From: Bifidobacterium canis
Lineage (GTDB): Bacteria; Actinomycetota; Actinomycetes; Actinomycetales; Bifidobacteriaceae
Reading direction: 5' to 3'
DNA length: 62,808 nucleotides
NCBI RefSeq assembly: GCF_009727065.1
Contig: NZ_WNLP01000011.1
Span: forward strand, 1 to 62,808
This document shows positions 50,048-61,472 of the stretch, in pieces. The position numbers and the translations under genes are program-made. Every line of letters starts with the position of its first letter. The stretch's first letter is position 1. Under the pieces are notes generated by a model. The model worked only from the letters and a program-made list of their open reading frames with translations. It made no database searches and had not been told where the DNA came from.

Positions 50048-51497
50048 AGAAGCACTACCTTGGTACGACACCATAACGCTGGATGGTGTTTTACAGATGT
50101 TCGAAAATGTCGGTGCCCATGCGGTGTGGGCAAAGTATTTAATGCGAAATAATAATTCGAAGGACCAAGTGTATGTTGCTTCTCGTATTAACCAGTTGGC
50201 TTTCCTACCGTTAGGTGAACCTATCTACGCTCCAGGCTCATCAAATAAGCCTAAGGTGAGTAGTTCAAAGAGAAAGAGAGAGCTGGTACGTATCCCTCTG
50301 AGATGGACATGGATTGCCGAAGACGGAGATGAATATTTAGCTCCTCAAGCAGCCTTTAGTTACTATCCCCAATATCCAGAGGTTCGCTTGAGTGGCATGG
50401 TCGCAAAGTGCAAAGCTGCTCCAAGTGAGTTATTCAATATTAAACATCATGGACATGATGAAGGGCGAGTCCTTTTTCTTGGAGTAATAGGCAATCCGGA
50501 TGACCCAGATTCGCATATTGCTGCTATCACGACAGGGAAGAATGCTCCAGCTTCGCAAGAAGTTGTAGCGTTAGATAGTTTTACGCCTGGCTCACTGTTC
50601 TCCGTTCCTCTTCCCGCCTCGACGAAAGAGCCTGAACGGAATACCAATGCCGAAGTGCCTTCAGTAGAGATTGATGAATTTAGTGTGCTGAATACTGCTT
50701 TGAGCCGTATCGTGGGATATCCGATTATTCCTTGGCGTCTGCGTAATGATGGCACCAGAGAAGATCCGTATAGGAGTCCAAACGCCCCGGGCCTAACGTT
50801 GGAAGCCGAGTTGGGCGTGGGTGAGAATGCCATTCCGGGGCCCGACTTTGATATTTGGGAACTGAAGGCTTATAAGGTTGATGACTTCCAAAAGCCAAGC
50901 AACAGTCATCGAATCACATTATTCACGCCTCAACCTGACTTCGGGACAATCACGGATATGGGGCAAGCTGCATTTGTTGAAACATACGGGCATGTCAATG
51001 AACAATATGCTGGTCGTGGCATTGAACGTTATGATTTTACGACTAAAGATTTCAATGACATCGGTCAAGATGATCCAACTGTTGCAATGGAATTACGAGT
51101 GTTTGGCATGGATGGTGATTCATACAGCATGGGTGGCTCGATTTCATTGGTCGATCGCATAACTGGTGCAATCGTTGCCGGATGGTCATTCCCAAAGTTG
51201 CTCGGACATTGGCAGAGGAAGCATGATAGAGCAGCATACGTTCCGTATCGTCTACTGGGCAGCAAAGATGATTACTGTGTTGAATATGGCACGGATGTGC
51301 TGCTCGGGAAGGACACCGATTTTGGCATGTTCCTTAACGCGTTCCAAGAGGGAAAGATCATTTTCGATCCAGCATTCCATATCACGAAGCGAGAAGATGG
51401 TAGTTGGCAGCCGAAATCAAGGAGCCAATTCCGGATTGCTCTCGGGAACCTGGATGCAATTTATGAATCTGTCAGGAAAGTCACTGTAGGGGCATAG
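50016..51497 (+). CDS. MvaI/BcnI-family type II restriction endonuclease
   Basis: A 493-residue endonuclease gene whose frame is intact. The C-terminal half matches the MvaI/BcnI family ([20 protein letters not shown] then WELKAY), with a PD-(D/E)xK site at Asp277/Asp279, Glu282 and Lys284. MvaI and BcnI cut CCWGG and CCSGG as monomers; target preference here is unknown but a CC-N-GG-like site is a reasonable first guess. The N-terminal 235 residues are extra compared with those enzymes (about 240 residues each) and may be a DNA-recognition or regulatory domain. It overlaps the methyltransferase gene. Confidence 0.82.
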   Translation: MSNMHDALETEEALPWYDTITLDGVLQMFENVGAHAVWAKYLMRNNNSKDQVYVASRINQLAFLPLGEPIYAPGSSNKPKVSSSKRKRELVRIPLRWTWIAEDGDEYLAPQAAFSYYPQYPEVRLSGMVAKCKAAPSELFNIKHHGHDEGRVLFLGVIGNPDDPDSHIAAITTGKNAPASQEVVALDSFTPGSLFSVPLPASTKEPERNTNAEVPSVEIDEFSVLNTALSRIVGYPIIPWRLRNDGTREDPYRSPNAPGLTLEAELGVGENAIPGPDFDIWELKAYKVDDFQKPSNSHRITLFTPQPDFGTITDMGQAAFVETYGHVNEQYAGRGIERYDFTTKDFNDIGQDDPTVAMELRVFGMDGDSYSMGGSISLVDRITGAIVAGWSFPKLLGHWQRKHDRAAYVPYRLLGSKDDYCVEYGTDVLLGKDTDFGMFLNAFQEGKIIFDPAFHITKREDGSWQPKSRSQFRIALGNLDAIYESVRKVTVGA

Positions 51498-51503
51498 TGA
51501 CAA

Positions 51504-51550
51504 CTCTGTCTGGCTGAGGTCTCGATATCGGGAAACCTAGCCAGACAGAG
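51504..51550. terminator. Bidirectional terminator between the endonuclease and AIPR genes
   Basis: CTCTGTCTGGCT (51504-51515) pairs perfectly with AGCCAGACAGAG (51539-51550); the stem extends imperfectly inward. It separates two convergent transcription units of the island. Confidence 0.75.
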
Positions 51551-51556
51551 AATTTA

Positions 51557-53833
51557 TTAGCGTGGACTAAGAATACTGGCAGGGAAGCCACGTCGAATTG
51601 ACTTAAGACGCAGATTCCATAGGCTCTCTACGTCATCGTCAGTCAGCTCGATTTGATGGTCGATCTTTGCCAGTATGGCTAAGCTTTTGCTGTCTGGGTT
51701 TGGTCGATGCTGGCACCAACGCATAAAAGTTGCCCAATTTGCCGGTGGGATGCTTGTCAAATATGTGCGTCTGTCTTCTAAGCTCAGCTGAGCAGATTCT
51801 GGTGCAGCGGCAGCAGAAGCGGGAGAGGATACTTTCGTTTGAGCGGTTTGCATAGAAGAGGTACTTTCTCCAGTGCGTCGCTTACTCATTGACGGCTGGC
51901 GCTGTGGACTCATGACCGATGGTGTGGCATCCTGAGCGTGAGGCACTGCATCCTGCGTGAAGTTAATCGCTTTACTCTGTTCTGGCAATGGAGCACGTCT
52001 AGTTGTTCGGCTGCTGGAAGAGGAAATAGCTGTAGTTGTTTCAATCGGATCTGCATCCAAGCAGCTTGGATACTTTTCAGTTGCTCCCAGCATTCAGTTC
52101 GCTTTGCCCATTCCGAACAATTGGCAACTCGTCTATGCTCGTCGTTTATAACATCACTGGCCTGCTGCGCTGCATGCATGAGACAGCCCAGCATTTGTGG
52201 ACTGACGCTTTGCATGTTCCAGACTTCTGAAAATCGCATTGTAGGTTAGCGCGGTATAAGTCGTAGGAATACTTTGCGACTGCATATTCCGCAATATTCA
52301 TCTGGTATGCACCGCGATACCAATCCATCTTCTTGATGCTCTTATGGGTCGCATCAAAGATGATACGTTTGCAGACGAGTCTCTTGAAGTACTCTTTATC
52401 TACTTGTTGAATGATTTTTCGTCGTTAGTTTCTTCGGCGAATTTGGCAAAGCATTTCTGCGCGCCGAGGCTTGCAATCTCAGGGAAGCCTTGCCAACACA
52501 TGAGATACTTGGTGGCATCCACCATTTTAATGCGTTGACGGGTTGGATTGACTTCTTCAAATGCTTTACGCAGTGCACCTTGAAGACGGTTTTCTCACTG
52601 TCGTATTGTCCACGTACTCGCTCGTAATACCAACGGGTCTGTCTCTTTCCAGCTTCAACCGGAGTAAGTACCGTCCGTGAGACTTGTTCAAGTTTGACTT
52701 GATACTCACTATTCGCAGAGAAATCTGCCTCGGCAACTTTGTTCTGACTATTGGTGAAACGCGAGATCTCTGGAATCAGCATCTTGGATTCTGCTGAATC
52801 GACGACAACAAGTTTGACAGGAACAATGACTTTGCGAAGCTCTGCTTCTGGAGTTGTATTTCCCGTGTAGTAAATGGAAGCCGTAGTTTGGCCACCGTTG
52901 ACGATTTGCAAATCTGCAATGGAAACAATATTGCCTTGGGTGTTCAGCTCAATGGAAGATGCGGTTGCAGTCAATCCATTGTTATAGGCGACGAAACGAT
53001 CTGGGTTATCAAGAATCGTCTTCCGAATGCCTTTATTGACCTTTCCTCGCATAGAGAGGAATGAACGGACATTGGCCTCCATAAGTTTGGCACCGTAATC
53101 CTTGTAAAGTTTTGCGAGCACATCTCCAGTTAGGAACAGCAGGTATGTTTTCATGTTTGTATCAACTACAGGAGCTTGGACAGCGGGAATACCGGCGTCT
53201 CCCAGCTGAACAACGAGGTTTTCTCCGCCTCCTGAAATCTCAGCTGTATCACGTAAACGTGCTAAATCCCATAGATGTGCTTCGATGCTGATTCCCTTCT
53301 CCTTTTTGTCGGAGAATAAATATCCTGCACAGGCTGCACTGTGGCATCGCGTCCGGTAAACTTTCTATCGGTGATGAAGTACAGGCGGAATCGACGAATG
53401 TTGTCTTTATTTCATGAATAAACTGAGCAAGGCCGTATGCTTCGGAACTTTCCTCCATCTGGGAGAGAACAGTACCTTTGAGCGAGGCAAGTACGAAATT
53501 ACGCATGCCCGTAAGGTTCTTTTTGTATTCACTCGTTTGAATGGTCGGCATCTCTTGATTCTGTCGTAGTGAATATCCTCCGTCGCAACCAATGATGACA
53601 ATAGATTCATCCTGATCGTAAGACGAGAAATCATAGCCATCGACTGTCATGAAGTGACTAGTTCCCTCACCATGTCGATAAGGGGAAGGCATGAATTCAG
53701 CAATCACTTCATTATCTCGGAGAATGTTACAAGCCACGTCAAAGAAAGCATCTTGATCGAAGAGCTCTTCCTCTTGACCGTAGTTCTTCACTTGCTCGAT
53801 GAGGTCATGACGATAATCTTCGAGAGATTCCAT
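51557..53833 (-). pseudogene. AIPR-family abortive-infection phage-resistance protein, multiple frameshifts
   Basis: Reconstructed protein of about 760 residues. The AIPR core is plain: NVRSFLSMRGKVNKGIRKTI, FVAYNNGLTATA, IADLQIVNGGQTTASI and FTNSQNKVAEADFS. N-terminal (MESLEDYRHDLIEQV) and C-terminal parts lie in other frames, joined by a Ser/Thr-rich linker before the last 90 residues. I place six -1 shifts near 53406-53408, 53311, 52590-52593, 52415-52419, 52244 and between about 51990 and 52095. Its ATG overlaps the DUF4420 stop by one base (TAATG), so it is the last gene of the Z1 operon. Confidence 0.8.
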
Positions 53834-54829
53834 TATTGCTCCCAAGTATTCAAAGGCTCTTCTTCCTCATATATTCTATATGGCTCGATAGCATCGCGTT
53901 GAATGCTGTAAGTCAGTGAAACAATACCATCGGGAAGGACGCTGGCCTCTATGCGCGGGAAATCGTCATGCACGTCATATACAGAAATATTGTGTGGTAT
54001 GAAACGAGCCTTTTGAGTAGCTTCCGAGTAGAGACGTAGACCAGCTTTGAAAATACCGTCTTCCAATTTATCCTGCACGGCATTAGGATCTTCAGCTTGG
54101 TCGCATATTTTTGCATGAGCTCATTAACTGTGATTCCATCATCCGTGCTCTCAGTGTTACGCTCAAGTTCCACAGTCACCAACCTGATGGGGTAGGTACT
54201 GGCATCAAGTTGCTCAGGAGAAGAGATCATGATGGTCTTGCATTTCTGGTGGATTGCTTTACTTCCCATGCATATTCTTGACTTGGGAAGATGAAATCCT
54301 GAGGAGCTCCAGATGGCCCTGTCCAGCAATCAATCACAGTATCTATCAAAGTATTAGTCTTATGCGAAATGATGATTGCGGCAGTGAGTTCTGCAGCAAC
54401 TCCTAATAATATCTGATCTGTTTGTTCCTCGGGGAGTGGCTGAAGTAGTCGTTTCCACTGATTCATAGAATCGTATACCTGATCAAGTGCAGCAGTTTGG
54501 TTGTCCACTTCGCGGATTCGCGTTGCAAAAGTCAAGCACAGTTCGGCGAATACATGTCGAAGTGCCCAGTCTTCCAAAGTGAAAACCAAAGCCCAATTCT
54601 CACCGATGACCGATGGACGTCGATCATTGAGAGTGATCGTTATTGCGCGCATGCTGGCAATTGCACGGGGCTTCTCTTCAGAAAGCACCATGATGTAGGG
54701 CTTCCCATTCGTGCAACCGAGAACAATCGGGAGCACTAACGAAGTGTCCAGCTCAGTATTGGAATGATTGCTGTTCTTTATCTGGTCACGCCATGTGGAA
54801 AGAATGAACCCACTATCAAGTCTATTCAT
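53833..54829 (-). pseudogene. DUF4420 PD-(D/E)xK-motif protein, two frameshifts
   Basis: Reconstructed protein of about 332 residues resembling the DUF4420 family. A nuclease-like core is visible: GPSGAPQDFIFPSQEYAWEV followed, after a frame change, by KAIHQKCKTIMISSPEQL; Asp and the E-x-K pair fit a PD-(D/E)xK site. The breaks are at AAA 54258-54260 and GG 54099-54100; one added base at each restores the frame. It begins within the Z1 stop (TGATG) and ends within the AIPR start. In known operons it accompanies Z1 and is the candidate cutting subunit. Confidence 0.78.
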
Positions 54830-57651
54830 CAGTCTTCTCCCGCTGCATCCTCTTCGCGGAGCTTTTCATACTGCTGCCTCGATGCAACAGTGTTGAGATA
54901 GTATTTAGCTTTGCCTTTACCGGTTGCACTGCCAGGAGTATCTGATGGTACAACGATTTTGGCGGCCAATAGGCCATGCGGATTGGCCATTGGTGCTGTT
55001 TTGTGTTCTGCTTTATTGGTGAGTGTCACACGATAAAGCATCAGAACCGGGTGGTTGCCGAATAGCTTTGTGTCATAGAAATCACGCTCATTTCGGATTT
55101 CTCGTTTGATGGGTTCGCCAGTAACAGCTTGAGCAACTTTGACGATATCGCTTTTCGAGCCTAAACGGAGTTTGTTGCCGCTGACCTGATAAGTTTTGTT
55201 CCAGAATCCTCCTTATAGGCACGTTGTATCCCTCTCCAGTGGAAGGGCTCATCAATCACATCGCCCTTTCCGTTGATGAAAGCCACATCCCACGTAATAT
55301 CTGGATGCTCGCGCTCCTGTGTAATGGCGAATTGCTCAGCCATCGTTGTGGAGAGTTCGACCGGTTCTTTATCGCGGTAGCGCAGAAGCGTTGGGCCGAA
55401 ATAGACGTCATTATAACCAGAACGGTATGACTTTAGGAATGAAGTGACTGCATGCGACGGAACCCCCTCAAAGACGACAGTGTCCCCCTTGGGGTCTGTG
55501 CTGCGAGCAATATCGGTATCGGTGCAGAGCACTTTTACGAGTGTTTTAAGAGCATTATCGTTTGTATGGCTTCGCTCGGAGGAAGTGCTAAGACGAACTG
55601 ATTCAATGATGTTATTTTCAAGATCGAATTCGAATTCAGAGTCTATACCCTCTTCTGCATTACGCATCTTCGTCGGATTCGTAATGCGAACACCATTGTT
55701 GGGATTCTTACGGATTGAGATTCCAAATTGTTTAGGAGTGCTATGGTGGGCTTTCATGCTGCGAGCAGTTTGCTTGATGTCTTCAATAATTGAACCAGCA
55801 TATTTGAAATCTGCGATGGTTTGCGGAAGAAGCCACACTCGTTGAAGTTCTACATAATCTGGGCGATAGCCAAACCAGCGTCCCATCTGGAGTAACGTAT
55901 CGGCAGCGCTGACCTGCCGGTAAAAGACACTGCAGATCAATCCATCCAATGTCATACCACGCGAGAGCTGATTGCCTCCGATATAATGGTGCATTCATTA
56001 GGGGCTGTCTCTTCGTCGGCATTGTGGAGCTTGTTCCAATCATCTGATGTTGAATTCTCCAAACGCACAACAACACGATTGCTGCGCATGAGTCTCTCAA
56101 GGTTTTGCAGCACAGTATCCCATGTTTGATCATGTGCTGCTGCATAGTTTCTGTATTCAGATTCGAAAGAGCTATGAAGCGACTGAATACGTGGATCATC
56201 TGAATGTGAATGGAAACGCAGAGCATTATTCAGTGAACCAACATAGGCATACACTCGATCGGCAATCTGTTGTTGAACATCTTGGAAACGGGACATATGA
56301 ATGAGCATGGATTGGCGTTTGTTCGCTGAATCTGGGCGAAGTACACATGCTATGAGGAAACAATTAATGGCATGACGCACTTGAGGATCCAGTAAATCAC
56401 TCGAATCATCATCTTCTGTTGTGTGTGGAATGGTAGGTGCATCACTGTGGCAAGCATCTATCTGGAAATTCTTTTTATGAACCAACGGCAGCCATTGTTC
56501 AAGTTTGCTCTGATCCAGCAAGCGAACAGGTGTGCTAGAAGGGAGCCCTTCCGGTGAATCGTTTTCTGAAACGTCTTCTTCGTTTCGGTTGCCGAAGATT
56601 TTTAGAACCCCAATGTATTCAGCTGGTGTGCGAAGCACGTAAATGAAATCTTCGGGGAAGAGATCCTCAGATTCCTCATCGTCAATAAAAATATTAGCGA
56701 AAGGAGTGGCGGTGACGGCGACGTATGATGTTCTTTTGCTGATGCTGCACAGCTTGCGCAGCAAGGAGTTGATCGTTGTCGGGTCTTCTCCAATTTTACT
56801 GGAATTGACTGATGCATAGTCGCTCTCATCATCGATGACGAGCACGGGAATATCCCGAGCTAAATCATCATTATCGAGCCATTCGATGAACTTTCTCAAC
56901 ACACTGCTGTTCTTTTTCATAACAGCAATAAACGGGACACCTTTCCAATTCGGCCGTTGGATATTTGAAAAAGCATGCTGTGAGGGAGAAACGAAATCTT
57001 CATCGATGTTTGTTAAACAATGCGGACGAATCGCTCCGCCCAGATATTTCCCTATGCCAGTCGGCACACCTTGTTGTGCTCCAATGCAATCTGTATCAAT
57101 ACGGTCTTGGGTCTGTTTGCGAAGTTTCTCGTTATCGCTGGTAAGCACGATGATGAGTTTGTAGCCTAGGTCGATGGTTTTGTTCATCAAAGCCATGTAA
57201 GTTCTTGTTTTCCCTGACTGCACATCACCAAGCAACAAACCTTTACGCGAAATAGGTGCTGATTCTTTACGCGGATCAGATAGCAGATTCAAGATGTCGT
57301 TAGTGTCTTTATCCAGATCTGAATATTGGGATTTTTGATCATTAAACAAGTATCGGAAGTATGCGTCGGTTTGAGGAGTAGGCATTCCTTCCATTTCGGG
57401 AAGCCAGTCATGCCAGGTAACTTCCTCATTACGTATGATGACTCCGTCTTCAATCTGAATATTCAGTTGCTTCCGAACATCACGGAAAATACGTTGCATT
57501 TGCTTAGGTTCAAGAGCGATGCCTTGAAACTTAGCGAATTGCTCAATGGACGAGAGCATGAGCTCATCGGGAATATCGTCTTTATTATCCCAGAAATTTG
57601 TGATTTTCGTTCAATGTCTTTGATCTCTGGCGTCAAAGAATCGTCAGTCAT
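54829..57651 (-). pseudogene. Z1-domain superfamily II helicase-like protein, three frameshifts
   Basis: Reconstructed protein of about 941 residues starting MTDDSLTPEIKDIERKSQ. Walker A is GDVQSGKT, Walker B is VLVIDDESD, and VAVTATPFANIF is helicase motif III-like. The Z1 signature spans GGNQLSRGMTLDGL and DTLLQMGRWFGYR, with the arginine finger. Frame breaks lie at 57594-57596, about 55981-55986 and 55194-55197; each is a missing base. The ATG overlaps the GHKL stop by eight bases (ATGACTGA). It is predicted to couple ATP use to DNA scanning in the operon's restriction-like complex. Confidence 0.85.
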
Positions 57652-59131
57652 GTGCTACCTCTCTCAGTATGCGTTCTGCATTTCTCGACAATGAGAATGG
57701 CTCTTTATCCTTATATCGTTGCACAAACTCCTCCGGCGTCAAATGTGTGAGCATCGCATTGACTTGCCAGAATTCTTTGGCAGTGTTGCGGAGTTCTTCA
57801 TCCAAAGAATCCGGTATGCTTACGCGCTCATCCATTGCAAAGCGACTTTGCATGTCTTCGTATGGCAGAGTTGAGGCAAGTGAATCTAGCATTCTCTTAA
57901 AACCATGTCGCTGTGCAGCGGTCAAGGTGTCTGCAAAAGCTTCAATGTACGGGTTCTCTTGGTTTACTTCATATCGAAACTCATTGTCTCGATCACGTAT
58001 CAATTCCCACATCCGAGCTTGGGGATCTTTACTAGTTTTCCGACCTCGGAATTCCTGCACCTTGCGGCTAGGCTTAGCAAGAGACTTCGCAAATCTACGC
58101 ATTGAATCGCGAACAATTTTTGGCGGTGTAGCCGTCGACTTTTTGATATCAAGCGCCCACTGAGCGTCTAAGGTGTTGGGGATGTCTATGCGTACTCGAC
58201 ATAGTTTATTACTTTCTGATCGCGCCATCATGCGATACCAGCTTCCCCAAGTAATAAGTCGGTAAGCGCGATAGATATAGAACCCTTGAGTATCGAACAG
58301 GGTCTTACTTCGTTCCTCAGCTAACCCCAGAAGGGATCGATCTTTAGCTGTGAGACGGTTCTGGTAGGGGAGAGTATACTCGTAAAGAACCGCATCAGTG
58401 CCACCGATAAGCTGGGGCGGCGCCTTTTGAACAGCAGGATTATCGACGAGGAATGGGTCTCTGTGAGGTACATCAGCGTCATTTATGCGTATATGTATCG
58501 GTGTGATGGGGTCTTCAGCGTAGGGATGCAAATACCTGTGGAAGACCAAGCCTAAGTAATCAGCTAGATCCGACATTGCCTTGTCAAGATCGTTAACAGT
58601 CTTGCCGAATATGCTATTAAGTCGATCAAGATTGCGCCAAAGAACGCATGTGCCATGACTTGTCGGTAATGCGTCCTGAACTTTCAGCGGCAGGAAATCG
58701 GTGATCTCTGCCCCTGATAACTCTTCTAGCGCCCATGTCTTCAATTGGGCTAATCTATCAAGATCCCAACGGAACGCAACCATATTGCCGTGCTGAAGAG
58801 AAGCTACAGTCAATGAACGGCCTTGTGAGAGCGAAGCGGTTTTTAGACCAAGCCCAAAGCGTCCTAAGTCCTGTGCGGAGCGTTTTGCGGATGCATTATT
58901 GCCGGCCAGCTGCATGGCTCGGATGGCTGTCTCTCTATTCATGCCGCTGCCGTCATCGATTATGGCGATGAAAGGCTCTTCACCATAATCGTGATAGTAA
59001 ATATCGATATTGTGAGCATCAGCTGCGATGGAATTATCGATAATGTCAGCTACAGCAGTATTTAGATCGTAACCGACTGAGCGCATGGACTCCATTAATG
59101 TGGGATCTGGCTCGCATACTATCTCTGGCAC
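57644..59131 (-). CDS. GHKL ATPase of the MutL/MORC type
   Basis: A 495-residue intact protein with the GHKL (Hsp90/MutL) ATP site: N-box AVADIIDNSIAADA, the DDGSGM loop (IAIIDDGSGMNRETA) and the lid region GRFGLGLKTASLSQG. The rest includes an S5-like segment and a charged C-terminal half with KPSRKVQEFRGRKTS. Prokaryotic members of this group sit in restriction-like operons and are considered ancestors of eukaryotic MORC proteins. It probably forms an ATP-gated clamp on DNA. The start is a GTG at 59131 after AGAGGGA. Confidence 0.85.
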   Translation of the reverse strand: MPEIVCEPDPTLMESMRSVGYDLNTAVADIIDNSIAADAHNIDIYYHDYGEEPFIAIIDDGSGMNRETAIRAMQLAGNNASAKRSAQDLGRFGLGLKTASLSQGRSLTVASLQHGNMVAFRWDLDRLAQLKTWALEELSGAEITDFLPLKVQDALPTSHGTCVLWRNLDRLNSIFGKTVNDLDKAMSDLADYLGLVFHRYLHPYAEDPITPIHIRINDADVPHRDPFLVDNPAVQKAPPQLIGGTDAVLYEYTLPYQNRLTAKDRSLLGLAEERSKTLFDTQGFYIYRAYRLITWGSWYRMMARSESNKLCRVRIDIPNTLDAQWALDIKKSTATPPKIVRDSMRRFAKSLAKPSRKVQEFRGRKTSKDPQARMWELIRDRDNEFRYEVNQENPYIEAFADTLTAAQRHGFKRMLDSLASTLPYEDMQSRFAMDERVSIPDSLDEELRNTAKEFWQVNAMLTHLTPEEFVQRYKDKEPFSLSRNAERILREVAHD

Positions 59132-59263
59132 TTTGCTTCCCTCTGATATATTTGAAAGTTACCCTTACACATAAATGCCGAATTTATGATTACTTATGAA
59201 ATTGAAATAAATTGAGCAATGAAGTAAAATCAATTTAGTTTATAATGAGATATTTCAAGTTCA

Positions 59264-60087
59264 TTATTTGCTATTACTGTTATTATTAGTCAGTTTAATT
59301 TCGATAATTTCTTTCTCGCATGCATCCATTATATTGGCATATGTTCCGCGAAGAATATGCTCCCTAAGTTCGACCTGCTGAGCGACAATAAAATCAATCA
59401 ATTGCTGGGGTAGAGGGTGGATGAAACGTCCTCGCTTCAAGTCGCCGTGCAAAGAAGTTGAATATAGGATTTCGTTCAGTAACGACTCCGGGGTGCGAAC
59501 ATTGGGGTCTTTCTTTTTGTGCCTTCAATTATTCTCTGCGCCTGCTCTTCAAGCTGGACAATATCTTCGTCGTAATCGTTTACGCTCTTTTCGGAGAGTA
59601 ATTTCTTAAACGCTTGAAGCACTGGAAGGATGGCTGCGTCGTCATTAACGAAGTATTTCCTTAAAAGACATGCTTTTAGATAGTATTCACCGATACTTGT
59701 ATTATCGGGAAGCTGAAGATACGGTCCTTGTCTCGGTTCTGGTTTCAGCTCTGGCTGCACTGCTTTTGTATCTTGCTGGATGTCGGCATTGTTCTTTTGT
59801 GTTATGCGCCGATATTCATCCGTGCAGGATATGAAGTTGGATAGCCTGTCGGCTGATGTAATGCTGATTTCTTTTGATTTCGTGCCCGTATTAGCATGCA
59901 TCAATTCCTCGATTGTCACAGCAAGGGCATTTGCGAGTTTATATGCATTGGCTACTTGCATATTAGAAATAAGTTTTTCTCCATCTATGTATTGCTGCAA
60001 TCGTATTGTGCTCATGGATGCCATTTGGGCGATTTCGCTAGTTGTGCGATTGGATTGTTTGATGAGGTCGTCTAACGTAGCTGTCAT
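59264..60087 (-). pseudogene. XRE-family regulator of the Z1 operon, one frameshift
   Basis: Reconstructed protein of about 275 residues: an N-terminal XRE HTH (LDDLIKQSNRTTSEIAQMAS then MSTIRLQQYIDG) and a C-terminal region without recognised fold. The last 80 residues (DPNVRTPESLLNEILYSTSL onward) are in another frame; adding one base in T5 59514-59518 restores them. I choose the ATG of MTATLDDLI at 60087 because GAGAGGA precedes it. It is the first gene of the minus-strand operon and diverges from the CHAT gene, so it may control both. Confidence 0.72.
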
Positions 60088-60368
60088 TTTCCTCTCCATA
60101 TGATTGCTGACATGCTTCTAAGATGTCGGGTAGATTAATGGGGACTTCAATTATCTTCTTTTTAATACAATATTTTCATTTGTCTCGCAAGTTATAAGGT
60201 GATTAACGTATTACAGGCAAATTGTGGCACTTTGCAGCCTCGCGAATGTAAAATATATATTTGTCGTAAAAATTGATCAATTGTGTGGCGTCAGTGTTCT
60301 TTTTAGCGCAATGGTCGCGAATGAGGAAGAGCCGGTCGTTGAATTAGAGGAGTGTGCAATTTTGAGTG
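60088..60368. other. Divergent control region between the XRE and CHAT genes
   Basis: About 280 AT-rich bases. The frame of the CHAT gene stays open leftward to 60224, so the coding start could lie inside this stretch. GAGGAG near 60348 favours a TTG at 60363 or a GTG at 60369. No clear operator palindrome was found. Confidence 0.4.
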
Positions 60369-61436
60369 TGAGCCAGATTTCAAGAGAGCTTGAGCAAATT
60401 CGTTCTAAGCGTGTTGGCGCTGAAAAGAAGGTGGGGGAATACAGAGCGTTAGAATCTAAGAAACGGACTGAAGCTGATAAAATTGCAACTATCATTCTAA
60501 AAACTTCTAGTGAAAGTACTCGCAGAAGGAAACAGGCAGAGCGAGAGCGTCATCTTTCCGAAGCGCAAAGTGCAGGGAAAAAGGCAATTGAATGGCAAAA
60601 GAAAGTAAATTCTTACTCTCAAAAAGAAAATACACTGCAGCAGAGGCTCTCAAAAGCTCAGTCTGAGGAGATGAGCAAAGTCGAGAAGCAAAGGCAACGA
60701 GAGTATCAAAAGGAAATAAGTAATCTTCGTGCAACGCAGTCGAAACTCAATTCAAGAATCAATGACGCCGAGCAACAGGTGGGATTTATTATGAGAGCTT
60801 TTCCGAAGCCTAAGCAAGAGAAACTTCGAGTTCTGGTATTGACTTCAAATCCATATGGGGATTTGCGTGTCGATAGGGAACAGAAGCGGATCAAACAAGC
60901 CGTTCAAAATGCGACTCATCGTGACTGGATCGAAATGCAATTTCGACCAGCAGCTACGCTGGATGATCTATTTGACGGCCTTGCTTCTTTTCCCCTCATA
61001 TTGTGCATTTTACAGGTCATTCAAATGAATCCCTTATTCTTCTTGAACAAGATAAAGATGAAAAAATGATGGTTTTCCAGTATGGGTCGGTGCACTTAAG
61101 CACGCTCTCCTTGCAACTGATAAGCCTCCTCAGGTAGTGGTGCTGAATTCTTGCGAATCAGCTGCTCAGCTTACCGATCTTGTTGGTCCGGAGATTCCTT
61201 TCGCGGTTGGTATGCTTGATGAGATCGGAGATTCTGATGCGATTAATTTCGCTGCACGGTTTTACGCGACTATAGCTAATGGCCAATCTCTCAATTCGGC
61301 TGTCGAGTCAGCAAAAGCTTATTTATTAGCTGGAGGTTTTCCTGATGCAGATTTGCCGGTTCTAGTTTGCGCGCCAGACTCTGATCCTCGCAAATTGATT
61401 CTCGTAGAGGCTCCAGTTGCTGCTAATATTGCTTGA
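60369..61436 (+). pseudogene. Coiled-coil CHAT (caspase-like) protease, two frameshifts
   Basis: Reconstructed protein of about 356 residues. Residues 1-150 are a charged coiled coil (VSQISRELEQIRSKRVGAEK and onward). Then comes a CHAT domain: LRVLVLTSNPYGDLRVDREQ, the histidine motif VHFTGHSNE (codons at 61006-61020) and the cysteine motif VVVLNSCESAAQ (Cys codon 61152-61154), followed by PEIPFAVGMLDEIGDSDAIN. One base is missing in C4 60992-60995 and one in T4 61073-61076. CHAT proteases act as suicide effectors in several defence systems. The start is uncertain (60311, 60363 or 60369). Confidence 0.72.
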
Positions 61437-61472
61437 CATTTGGTTAGCTGAATTGAATATCACCTAGGAAGA

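Noticed and set aside
54829..55041. A separate 70-residue gene after Z1
   Set aside because: It continues the Z1 protein once a single base is restored at 55194-55197, so it is the Z1 C-terminus.
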